Below, piece by piece: positions 18,416 to 25,687 of a stretch of DNA of 25,687 nucleotides; the stretch's first letter is position 1, and each line of letters starts with the position of its first letter. The notes under the pieces are model-generated. The model was not told the DNA's origin, searched no databases, and was given only the letters and a program-made list of their open reading frames with translations. The position numbers were made by a program, and so were the translations under genes. The stretch comes from an uncultured Chlorobiaceae bacterium (GTDB lineage: Bacteria; Bacteroidota; Chlorobiia; Chlorobiales; Chlorobiaceae): NCBI GenBank assembly GCA_903929845.1, contig CAIYWF010000062.1, positions 1-25,687 of the forward strand. Direction: 5' to 3'.

Positions 18416-18562
18416 TCAATATGAAAACTTATTCACTCGATTAGGCTTTTTTTCATAGAGGTCAATAATCGCCATAAGTAAAGCAAATTTATGCGATTTT
18501 ACGCACCCATTAGACTGGCAGAGATTAATTCTCCTCAGCAGCTTAATTGCTTTGGATTTCAT
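18416..18562 (-). CDS. 48-residue ORF resembling the start of an HNH/sulfur-binding-domain restriction protein
   Basis: The ATG is one base after the sspA stop (TGA-A-ATG) and has a perfect AGGAG six bases upstream, placed within the last codons of sspA, so it should be translated by coupling. The peptide is 48 residues with two cysteines, and ends in TGA. Its second half, containing CVKSHKFALLMAIIDLYEKK, resembles the conserved opening of HNH endonucleases and of sulfur-binding domains, where a His-Lys-x-hydrophobic-Leu-Leu helix (as in PHKPLLLL) is typical. No frame beyond the stop continues such a domain for more than about 24 codons. It may be the remnant of a larger PT-sensing protein or a real short protein. 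The resemblance is from memory of the family and not from a search. Confidence 0.55.
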   Translation of the reverse strand: MKSKAIKLLRRINLCQSNGCVKSHKFALLMAIIDLYEKKPNRVNKFSY

Positions 18563-18563
18563 T

Positions 18564-19691
18564 TCACACTCCTGATCTTATTTTTTTTAGAATTCTGAAG
18601 AACGCCCCAAAATCATCAGGGGAAGAATCCCGGCCAAATGAAACTCTGACAACCGATTCCTCAAGACAACTATTTTGAAGCACTTCACTTATCACATGAG
18701 ATGCCCCGATTGCCCCATTGCATGCAGATGCTCTTGAAATACATATCTCCTGACAATGAGCTATTAATAAATCAGCAGGGATCCCGGGAAATATGATACT
18801 TAAAGTTCCCGGCAAGCTCGAATTGATTTCATTAATAATGATTACTTGTGGCTCAACAACTTTTAATTCGCGTATAAATTTTTCAGACAGTTGGTATAAA
18901 TAGGCACTATTCTCTTTCAAAAAGTCATTTGCTAATCGACAAGCAGCCCCAAAACCAACTATGGCAGAAACATTGCTAGTTCCCGGACGTAGATCACTTT
19001 CCTGGCCACCGCCGAGGAAGGGATGTGCCCATGGCCAACGCCTCGGCCCACCTCGAACAAAAAGGGCACCAATCCCCTTGGGGCCATACATCTTGTGGGC
19101 ACTAAATGATGCAAAATCGCAATTGACTGCTTGAACATCTAACGGCAACTTGCCAAACATTTGAGCTGCATCCGTATGGAAATAGGCTCCGTTTTCATGA
19201 GCGATTTCGGCCAAATCTGCTACTGGCTGAAGTGTACCTATCTCATTGTTGGCAGCTTGAACCGAAACTATAAGTGTTTCTGGTGTGATCAACTTTTTAG
19301 CAGCATCCACCTTCGTCTCCCCCCTTCGATCAACAGGAAGCTTAACGATCTCATAACCATATCCTTTGAGTAAATAAGCCGGCTCCAAAACTGACTTATG
19401 CTCGATGGATGAAACAACAATCCGTTTGCGTTCTGTGGATGGTGAGAGCAGAATTCCTAGAAAGAGTAAGTTATTGCTTTCGGTAGCACCAGAAGTAAAA
19501 ACAATTTCTGGTGGGAAAACATTGGCAAGATCAGCCACTTGTTCACGTGCCCTTTGGATCGCAACCGCAGACCTATGGCCCATGATATGGCTGCTCGAGG
19601 GATTGCCAAATTCTTCGTTCCAGAATTCCCGCATCGCCTCTACAACTTCCGGAGCACATGGTGTAGTAGAATTATGGTCCCAATAGATCAT
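18564..19691 (-). CDS. sspA: SspA, cysteine desulfurase (IscS/NifS-like)
   Basis: A 375-residue pyridoxal-phosphate enzyme that takes sulfur from L-cysteine as a persulfide and hands it to the PT machinery. The start is set at ATG 19691, which gives the family opening MIYWDHNSTTP; a TTG 24 bases upstream is also open. Visible motifs: FTSGATESNN (residues 65-74), H98 in IEHKS which stacks on the cofactor, HTDAAQ with D174, the PLP lysine K200 in SAHKMYGPKG, RPGTSN, and the catalytic C324 in SRASACNGA on its flexible loop. All are intact. It begins 11 bases after the sspD stop. Having its own desulfurase in the cluster suggests the system does not depend on a chromosomal IscS. Confidence 0.95.
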   Translation of the reverse strand: MIYWDHNSTTPCAPEVVEAMREFWNEEFGNPSSSHIMGHRSAVAIQRAREQVADLANVFPPEIVFTSGATESNNLLFLGILLSPSTERKRIVVSSIEHKSVLEPAYLLKGYGYEIVKLPVDRRGETKVDAAKKLITPETLIVSVQAANNEIGTLQPVADLAEIAHENGAYFHTDAAQMFGKLPLDVQAVNCDFASFSAHKMYGPKGIGALFVRGGPRRWPWAHPFLGGGQESDLRPGTSNVSAIVGFGAACRLANDFLKENSAYLYQLSEKFIRELKVVEPQVIIINEINSSLPGTLSIIFPGIPADLLIAHCQEICISRASACNGAIGASHVISEVLQNSCLEESVVRVSFGRDSSPDDFGAFFRILKKIRSGV

Positions 19692-19702
19692 TGAATTATT
19701 TT

Positions 19703-20548
19703 CTATAAATGGCAAATATTACAAGACAGCTCCTCTCCATCGTCAGAATCATATCCCCAAATATCTTTTAGCTTTTGATGTCCTTTAAAAGCATTCAATT
19801 CGCGTGTTTTCCTTTTTTCATGCTCATCCATGATTGTGTCTGCCCGTTGAGCAAGTTCATCAAGGCTTTCTCCTTCGTTCCAAGTATATCTCTCACCTGT
19901 TTCTGTAGCTATTTTTTCGAATGCTTTTGCTTTTTCAAAAAGCTCTGGATGAGCGTTCTTCAAACCAATCCATTCACGCTTTTGCTGAAAAAAACAAAAA
20001 TAGCAACCAGATCGGGATCTCCACTGGTAATAGCGAGGAACACCTAAGCCCGATTCCATAAGAATCCGTTCCACGTCTTCAATACGAATATTATCCTCTA
20101 CAAAAGGAAAGACTGGTTGAATGTTTTGTTTTGTTGAAATATACCCTTTTCTATGCGGCTCATCTGCTCGTATTCCGACATAGCTTATCACGGGATCATC
20201 GCCTATAAAATCCTCATAAGGCTTGAGCTTTAGCATTCTAGTACACCAACGAGTTCGTGCATCAGGCAAAACACCATTATAAAGATCCACATAGTATCTA
20301 AAATCTTTCTCTGATTTTAACCAAGTAATCTTTGCACAAAGAAAATCCTGTAGCTTACTTATATATTCATAGGTCTCATCCAACTCCTCACCCGTATCAC
20401 AGAACACATATTCCATATTTTCGAATTTACCTCGCATATAGACAGCGAGGGCAGAACTATCCTTTCCTCCAGAAAGCGCCAAAATATGACGAACCTGCTT
20501 ATCGGATTGCCTAGACGTTTGAATATCTGAATTCAATATTAACTCCAT
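19703..20548 (-). CDS. sspD: SspD, PAPS-reductase/ATP-pyrophosphatase family protein
   Basis: A 281-residue protein of the DndC/SspD type. The pyrophosphatase loop SGGKDS is at residues 26-31, used to adenylate the target or sulfur carrier. C102 in RWCTRMLKLKP, with C182 and C185 in GCYFCFFQQK, form the usual cysteine set of this branch of PAPS-reductase-like proteins, which can hold an iron-sulfur cluster. A C-terminal SCNICHL adds another CxxCH pair (C276, C279). The VGIRADEPHRKG segment is the typical lid. It begins 11 bases after the sspC stop with a weak ribosome site, and is followed by sspA. It works with the desulfurase to bring sulfur to the DNA backbone. Confidence 0.93.
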   Translation of the reverse strand: MELILNSDIQTSRQSDKQVRHILALSGGKDSSALAVYMRGKFENMEYVFCDTGEELDETYEYISKLQDFLCAKITWLKSEKDFRYYVDLYNGVLPDARTRWCTRMLKLKPYEDFIGDDPVISYVGIRADEPHRKGYISTKQNIQPVFPFVEDNIRIEDVERILMESGLGVPRYYQWRSRSGCYFCFFQQKREWIGLKNAHPELFEKAKAFEKIATETGERYTWNEGESLDELAQRADTIMDEHEKRKTRELNAFKGHQKLKDIWGYDSDDGEELSCNICHL

Positions 20549-20559
20549 AAAATCTGTTT

Positions 20560-23500
20560 CTAATTCGACTCGATTTGGCTCAACAGTTCCCGTAAGGCAG
20601 CAGCAAGTACACGTGAATTGCCTTTATCACCTAATTTTTTAAGCTGGGGCTCCAGCGTTTTCCGAAAGGCCTCTTTTTGCTCAAGCTCTTGATCAGTCAA
20701 GATTACACCCGTATCCCCATAGTTACGCCACAGCTGTAGGAACAACTCACCGATGCCTTTTGCCAAACCATCAAAACCCTGCAAATCCATGTCGGTCCAT
20801 TGCTCGAAAGGCCGATTGGCAATCAGCGATAGTGCGGGGCGCGCGTTGTGGTTGTCGGCAATGCCGTTGTTCACACAAGTGAGGAAGGGAGTCAACACCT
20901 CGTGTTTAATGCGCGGTGCGAGCCATGTCGCCCTTCGCTCGAGTTCGTGCCACCCAACCATATTTCCCTCTAGGCTACAGTGATGAAGTAAGAGATTCCT
21001 TTTATTCTGAAGTAACTTCGATGCGTGATCGCGTAATGTGGATAAGCTATTATTGAGTTGCTCGAAGAAATGATCCATATCCCTGTCTCGCTTTTGCCCC
21101 TGCATGAACGGCTCGATGCCGAAACAACGGGGCAGATCATCAAAAAGAAGTTGTTCAGGCGAAGCTGCTTGCAATAGGCAGTCCCGTACTTTCAACACCA
21201 CTGCATTTCCGATCTGCATTGTTTTCTGAGTGACCGGCGGCAAAGTGTTCAACACACGGTATAATGCGCGCACGACCGATGCCGTCTTAGGAACCTGCTT
21301 CAATCCTTTTGCCAGACGCTCTACAACCGCCTTGCGAGTACCATCAAGCTTTGCTCCTGAAACTGAAAATAGGTCCGGCCTGCGTTGCAATAGTTCTAGG
21401 TGAGCCGATTGAACTTCAGGAATAAAGGTCCCTTCCCGGTAAAGAAATAGCTCATCCTGATAGTGAAGGTAAAAGGCCGTAAATAAAATAGGATGTACAC
21501 CTTCAGGAAGACCATAAGGAACACTTGAAAGCCGATTGAACAGTTCAACGAGCTCGATACGCTGAATTTCTTTTGCAAATATGACTTCCTCAATCAAGTC
21601 CCAACATGGCCTTAGTTCACAGCTATTATCCTTAGGAGGCGGCTGAAAATCCCATTTCTGAGTCTCTTCGTCAAAGAAGTGAATTCCTGAGGCGCGAAGA
21701 ACCGATTCATAAACGCTGCGTTCTGGAGGATAACCTTCTATGCCAAGGCGCTCTTCACTGCGCCTTTCCAGCATGTGTTCTAGTAAACAACGTCTTGCTG
21801 CCGCTGCGGCACTGGAAAGTTTTTTTCTTACGACCAGCTCGTTACGAACAATGGGCGACAATAAGTAGATCCGGTCACAGGCTTCTGATAACAGTTTCGC
21901 CACATCAACTGGCCTTTTCGGCTGTTTATCTTTCCCGGCCCATATCCATTGACAAGAATTGCCGACCGGCGCTGGACGCGGGTCAAGCAAAGCCTGGAGG
22001 TGCTGGGCTATATACTGCTCTCCCATGGCAAGCCTCAAGCTCAATTCTCGACGGGCAATACGGTCATCACGCAGTTCAACTGTATTTTGCTCAACCCAAC
22101 GCAAACAGGCAACGTCTTCAACGACGCTTCGCAATGCGTCGATCTGGATTGGCATTGCGATAATGAGCCTTTTGTGAAATTCAGTTGCCTCAAGAGCCTG
22201 CACTTTAAGCTGTTCAATATTGGCTTGTGGGAGAACTACAATAATGGTACCTGCAGCCTCTCCGGAACACTCAGCAGCCTTGAGTGTGTTTTTGTTGAGG
22301 CTCTCCGAATACATTAGTTTGAAATACCGGTTGATGCCTGTTTTAAGACTGTGCCTCCGTGCAACCAGGATGCGAGATGGCATGTGATGGCAAAGAGATT
22401 CCAGAGGTGACACACTCTCAAGCTGAAGCTTTCGCCTTCCTTCATTGATCCGAGCTTCAATATCGACATCACTACCTTCCCAAACCCGATATGAATTATC
22501 AAGACGTCGGTATGTCACTACAGACTGCTGCCTCAAAAACTCCAACTCCTGCTCCACCGGTTCCGTATTAGCAACCGCAGACCTGATCATTTGGGGGGTA
22601 GCGCGAAGGGGGCAGATTTCCGATAGGACATTCAGAAGAGCTACTGTCCGCACAATTTCAAGCTGAACGTGAGTGAGGTGGTGTCGGCTGTTTATGATAT
22701 CGTTGGCTTCAAGAAGGCGTTTGGCATGAGGCAAGCGTGCCAGGCCTGCTTCAAAATTGGCTAACAAATATGAATAGATATCCTGCAAACGAATATAGTT
22801 ATCACCGTTGTCAACTGGCTCTTCAATATGGCTCTGGAAACCGAATGGCTCTTGGCTTGTCAGGTAGGAAAATATGGATCGTTCATTTTGAGCAAGTCTT
22901 CTGAAGAGGTAAGGCATCGCCAGCAAAAGACTCGGATGCAGCGGCCATGACTGACGAGCAATTTTTTCAAATTCGGCATAATCTAAGCCTAAGGGGAGCT
23001 GGATACCTCCTTTTTCAATTTCCGACAAAGCATCATCCATCTCAGCTAATGCTTTACCTGGTAGGTTGGTTGCCAACTGCAAAGCTGATGCTATGAGCTT
23101 TATCGTCGTTCCCGCTGACTCACTGAACTGTATATTCTGAAAACGTTCCTGAACCTTGTTCCACTCATTACGCAGAGTTCGGTCAGACAGTTCGACATAG
23201 TCATCAAACATTTGATGCAACGTAATAAGAAACAGCACAGGGGTACGCACCTGGCGGTTAGCGTATTCTGCCAGCTCCTGAAACACATATACATCTCCTC
23301 CCACTCTATCCTGAAGTGCGTATTCCAAGGTTTTCCCGGCCTCATCAACTAGTAAAAGAACACCCGCAAATGCCTGATTCTGCGCTTCTGCCTGAATATC
23401 ACGTAAAAAACCAATGATAATAGATGTATCTCGCCATGACTTTTCCTGAAGTGCATCTTTTATTCGAATTTGGAGATCTCTTACCGATGCTATTTGCTCC

Positions 23501-23943
23501 ATTACGCCAGTTGCCTCAAGCATTGCTTCCAATAACAATTGGGCAATAGGGCGGCGGCGTGCCGTAACCGGAATGAGCAAAAAGCCCTCCCCCTCAATTC
23601 CGGGATTTCGAATATGCTGCAACTCCCTGCTCAATTCAGCGTAATCGGAAACAAGCATGCTCGTGACCATTTTGGCCATATGAGCATCATGACTTAAAAG
23701 TTGGCAAAGAAAAACCGCAAATGCGGATTTACCTGTACCGTAAGGTCCAGTCAAAGCGAATGCACGTTGCCCTTTTTCAGACATCAATCCATCACGTAGC
23801 TGCTCCAGCGCTTGGGCAACATTTGGGGTAACAATGTAGCCGGAGGCACTATCGCCACTTTGCCAATCATGGTGAAGGTTGATGGAGCGTAAAAACCGGG
23901 GCGCAACAGCAACGAATTGCGATCTTTTCAGTTTTGTGCCCAT
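20560..23943 (-). CDS. sspC: SspC, P-loop ATPase of the ssDNA phosphorothioation system
   Basis: A 1127-residue AAA+-like ATPase. Walker A is ALTGPYGTGKSAFA (K72), and Walker B is GVLLLVDEAGKTLEYA (D200, E201). The rest has no enzymatic motif I recognise and ends with charged helices. The start has a strong GGGGGAG six bases upstream and lies inside the end of sspB (16-base overlap). Position between a DUF4007 gene and the sspD-sspA pair is the known sspBCD order, in which SspC gives the ATP-driven step needed for PT modification together with the SspB nickase. Frame and motifs are intact. The 1426-residue ATPase at the other end of the cluster is built on the same plan. Confidence 0.9.
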   Translation of the reverse strand: MGTKLKRSQFVAVAPRFLRSINLHHDWQSGDSASGYIVTPNVAQALEQLRDGLMSEKGQRAFALTGPYGTGKSAFAVFLCQLLSHDAHMAKMVTSMLVSDYAELSRELQHIRNPGIEGEGFLLIPVTARRRPIAQLLLEAMLEATGVMEQIASVRDLQIRIKDALQEKSWRDTSIIIGFLRDIQAEAQNQAFAGVLLLVDEAGKTLEYALQDRVGGDVYVFQELAEYANRQVRTPVLFLITLHQMFDDYVELSDRTLRNEWNKVQERFQNIQFSESAGTTIKLIASALQLATNLPGKALAEMDDALSEIEKGGIQLPLGLDYAEFEKIARQSWPLHPSLLLAMPYLFRRLAQNERSIFSYLTSQEPFGFQSHIEEPVDNGDNYIRLQDIYSYLLANFEAGLARLPHAKRLLEANDIINSRHHLTHVQLEIVRTVALLNVLSEICPLRATPQMIRSAVANTEPVEQELEFLRQQSVVTYRRLDNSYRVWEGSDVDIEARINEGRRKLQLESVSPLESLCHHMPSRILVARRHSLKTGINRYFKLMYSESLNKNTLKAAECSGEAAGTIIVVLPQANIEQLKVQALEATEFHKRLIIAMPIQIDALRSVVEDVACLRWVEQNTVELRDDRIARRELSLRLAMGEQYIAQHLQALLDPRPAPVGNSCQWIWAGKDKQPKRPVDVAKLLSEACDRIYLLSPIVRNELVVRKKLSSAAAAARRCLLEHMLERRSEERLGIEGYPPERSVYESVLRASGIHFFDEETQKWDFQPPPKDNSCELRPCWDLIEEVIFAKEIQRIELVELFNRLSSVPYGLPEGVHPILFTAFYLHYQDELFLYREGTFIPEVQSAHLELLQRRPDLFSVSGAKLDGTRKAVVERLAKGLKQVPKTASVVRALYRVLNTLPPVTQKTMQIGNAVVLKVRDCLLQAASPEQLLFDDLPRCFGIEPFMQGQKRDRDMDHFFEQLNNSLSTLRDHASKLLQNKRNLLLHHCSLEGNMVGWHELERRATWLAPRIKHEVLTPFLTCVNNGIADNHNARPALSLIANRPFEQWTDMDLQGFDGLAKGIGELFLQLWRNYGDTGVILTDQELEQKEAFRKTLEPQLKKLGDKGNSRVLAAALRELLSQIESN

Positions 23944-24833
23944 GATGCTCCCCCTTGACGATAATAGACATTCAACAACTCTTCGGATTCCTCTGGATCA
24001 ACATTACAATACACTTGAGCCAAGCCAGCCGATTCGGTAAAATCAAATCGGCGTCCCCATATCGGGTTTTCATGTAAATCCTGAACAGCCTCAATTAACG
24101 TGTTTTCATCCAACATAAATACCTGCCCTGGACTTCCTTCCCGATAGAGTATTTTCTGAATAGTCATTGCATTCTTTTTTTCTCGGCCAAAATACTCACA
24201 AATGGCATAACCTATAATTTCAGCCGGGAGCGAGACTTTCGAACCTATCGAAAAACGATAAAAATCGCCATCGCTCATTACCTGAATCAGGTTCAGTTCC
24301 TGAAAGGGGCATTCAAACGTATCCTCTCCAGCCTTTTTTTTCTCAAATCGACGGGGACCACAATAAGAGCGAATAAAGCAATCGACATCTCTCATAATAA
24401 TGCTGTCAGCGGGAGCTTTCTTACCTTCATCAACCAAACGCAATGTAGCTTCAGCTAAGTCCTGTTTTGAAAATTCAGGTTTTCTGAGATATGAAAAAAG
24501 TGCGGTACCAGAGGTCTTATAATTCACGTGTGTGATTATTTTCCAATGCAGCAACCACCACGAAGCGAGGTCCTCCAAATATGGATCCCATCCTTTTTGT
24601 TCATCCAATAGCTGCTGGCCAAATCTGGATACCCTGTCCTCTTCGATAATCCCTGTCATTTCGGACCAGTACTTAATGCTATCAACCATATTTTTCCCTA
24701 CACCCAGATCAACAATGGCTGATTCGTCAGAAAATCTTTTTCCTCTGGCTGTAAACTCATACCCCTTCTCCAGCCAACCATAACGAAGGGAAAACGTCTG
24801 ATGCCCTGAGAATCTTATTCTCTGTTTATTCAT
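23928..24833 (-). CDS. sspB: SspB, DUF4007-family nickase
   Basis: A 301-residue DUF4007 protein. The diagnostic opening FSGHQTFSLRYGWLEKG (residues 8-24), the VGKNMVDSIKYW segment (45-56) and DPYLEDLASWWLLHWKI (83-99) are all present, and the frame is complete. In the described SspABCD system SspB is the DNA nickase needed to place the single-strand phosphorothioate, reported at 5'-CCA-3' with sulfur after the first C. I cannot identify its catalytic residues from sequence alone. It is first in the operon; AAGG lies six bases before the ATG, and upstream is a 437-base gap with no obvious promoter. It overlaps sspC by 16 bases, so the two are likely made in step. Confidence 0.92.
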   Translation of the reverse strand: MNKQRIRFSGHQTFSLRYGWLEKGYEFTARGKRFSDESAIVDLGVGKNMVDSIKYWSEMTGIIEEDRVSRFGQQLLDEQKGWDPYLEDLASWWLLHWKIITHVNYKTSGTALFSYLRKPEFSKQDLAEATLRLVDEGKKAPADSIIMRDVDCFIRSYCGPRRFEKKKAGEDTFECPFQELNLIQVMSDGDFYRFSIGSKVSLPAEIIGYAICEYFGREKKNAMTIQKILYREGSPGQVFMLDENTLIEAVQDLHENPIWGRRFDFTESAGLAQVYCNVDPEESEELLNVYYRQGGASWAQN

Positions 24834-25270
24834 GAAATGCCTTTACTCACTTATCGTTTTGAATATTTATTCTATCTGCAGCGCCACCAGTTTTCACCCA
24901 TTTCTCAACCTACCCTGGAGCTATTGATTTAAAAAAAGCTGGCTTTCAATGGCGCTAACAACTGAAATAGTTAACTGCTAAATTCAAATGAACTTAAATA
25001 TACTAATCTATTGCGTTCGTCTGAACGATTTCGTCTGATATTAAACAATCTGGCCTCACTACTTATAACAGCATTAATAAGGGGGAGATATATGTAAAAT
25101 CAAAGGGGATTTAACGCCCATTTTTCCATTTTAACCAAAAGTAGCACGATTTTACAGCCTCAGATAACCTTCGTTTGATGAGCTATTTTAATCACATCTA
25201 TGTAGTCAACTGAACAACTGATATGTTTTGCTACATACGATTGCAAATATTCAAACCGAACCCTGTTCAT
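24834..25270. other. AT-rich gap upstream of sspB, no convincing gene
   Basis: This 437-base stretch separates sspB from the SRAP gene and must hold the promoter of the ssp operon, but I found no convincing -35/-10 pair on the minus strand. It contains a perfect small palindrome CGTTC-GTCT-GAACG at 25014-25027, a plus-strand AAGGGGGAG followed by ATG-TAA (a start-stop pair at 25092-25097), CAACTGA repeated at about 25207 and 25215, and TATGTAG/CTACATA arms about 25 bases apart near 25200-25237. It may include the right junction of the island. No ORF longer than about 16 codons with a good ribosome site was seen. Confidence 0.5.
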
Positions 25271-25687
25271 TCACTCAACCTGCTCAATACAGTTGCTGCC
25301 CTGATAACTGGCATTGTTGACCTGTGTTGATACCTGATACATTTCCAGAATGCCGTTATCTGCGGGAACCAGCATCTTCGAAAGATTTACCGGATCAGCT
25401 TCAAGCCACGTTTTCCAGTTTTCTGGTTCGAGAATTACGGGCATTCGATCATGTAGAGTTGCTATCTGCTCATTTGCCGCAGTGGTGATAATGGTGCATG
25501 TAGTGATTTCGGGCTCTTCAGTATTCTTTGGCTTCCAGGTGTCCCACAATCCGGCAAATGCCATGGGCAAGCCATCAGTCCGGTGGATGTAATATGGTTG
25601 CTTCTTTTTACCTTCGATGCGCTCCCACTCATAAAAGCCGCTCGCTGGAATCAGGCAGTGGTTCCGCCCAACCAGATGCCGGTAATA
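25271..25687 (-). CDS. SRAP-domain protein (YedK/HMCES type), C-terminal part
   Basis: The frame is open to the right edge, so the N-terminus, with the catalytic Cys2, is outside the window; 138 codons are visible. The family signature is clear: NHCLIPASGFYEWE, where the Glu is the active-site acid, then GLPMAFAGLWDTW, TTAANEQIATLHDRMPVIL with the active-site His, and WLEADP. SRAP proteins form a thiazolidine crosslink with abasic sites in single-stranded DNA and protect them from breaks. An apparent start at 25570 is an internal TTG codon. The C-terminal end (GSNCIEQVE) is complete, and the stop is at 25271-25273. It lies beyond the island gap and is likely chromosomal, although SRAP genes also travel on mobile DNA. 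Confidence 0.93.
   Translation of the reverse strand, partial: YYRHLVGRNHCLIPASGFYEWERIEGKKKQPYYIHRTDGLPMAFAGLWDTWKPKNTEEPEITTCTIITTAANEQIATLHDRMPVILEPENWKTWLEADPVNLSKMLVPADNGILEMYQVSTQVNNASYQGSNCIEQVE

Noticed and set aside
19692..19715. TTG start adding eight residues to sspA.
   Set aside because: Cysteine desulfurases begin close to the MIYxDHN motif, which the ATG at 19691 gives exactly.
1..25687. CRISPR array, rRNA, tRNA or insertion-sequence ends.
   Set aside because: No regularly spaced repeats, no cloverleaf and no terminal inverted repeats with a transposase were seen in the gaps.

Overview
The window is a bacterial defence and mobility island of middling GC (by eye, not computed). 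Strict Shine-Dalgarno-led, overlapping operons and the families present point to a Gram-negative host, but nothing seen fixes the genus. Every complete gene lies on the minus strand. The only plus-strand gene is a tyrosine integrase cut by the left edge. The right edge cuts an SRAP (YedK/HMCES-type) gene that looks like ordinary chromosome.

Layout from left to right: (1) the C-terminal catalytic part of a tyrosine recombinase; (2) a compact three-gene operon of a pentapeptide-repeat protein with two membrane segments, a small MNT-type nucleotidyltransferase and a 98-residue partner, which I do not recognise as a described system; (3) a DUF6602 protein with PD-(D/E)XK-like motifs; (4) a small serine recombinase with a crossover-site-like dyad beside it; (5) a roughly 20.6 kb same-strand cluster that I read as a single-strand DNA phosphorothioation (PT) defence locus, transcribed from about 24.8 kb down to 4.2 kb; (6) a 437-base gap with no convincing gene; (7) the SRAP fragment.

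The PT locus has three parts in transcription order. The modification module is sspB (DUF4007 nickase), sspC (P-loop ATPase), sspD (PAPS-reductase/ATP-pyrophosphatase family) and sspA (cysteine desulfurase). Next comes a 48-codon ORF starting one base after the sspA stop, whose sequence resembles the start of an HNH/sulfur-binding-domain type restriction protein, followed by a short AT-rich gap with a hairpin. The restriction module is then sspF (DptF-like ATPase), sspG (DptG-like) and sspH (DptH-like, with a HerA/FtsK-type ATPase preceded by an apparent PD-(D/E)XK motif). SspABCD-SspFGH is a described arrangement: sulfur is taken from cysteine by SspA, activated through SspD and placed in the backbone with SspB and SspC, and SspFGH attacks unmodified DNA.

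What is not explained by that description is the tail of the operon: a 279-residue protein that looks like a divergent DUF4007/SspB relative, followed by a 1426-residue P-loop ATPase with the same Walker A and Walker B style as SspC. This looks like a second SspB-SspC-like pair coupled to the restriction genes by an ATGA overlap. It is the most interesting feature in the window, followed by the pentapeptide/nucleotidyltransferase operon and the 48-codon ORF. All assignments are from reading motifs; no database search was possible.
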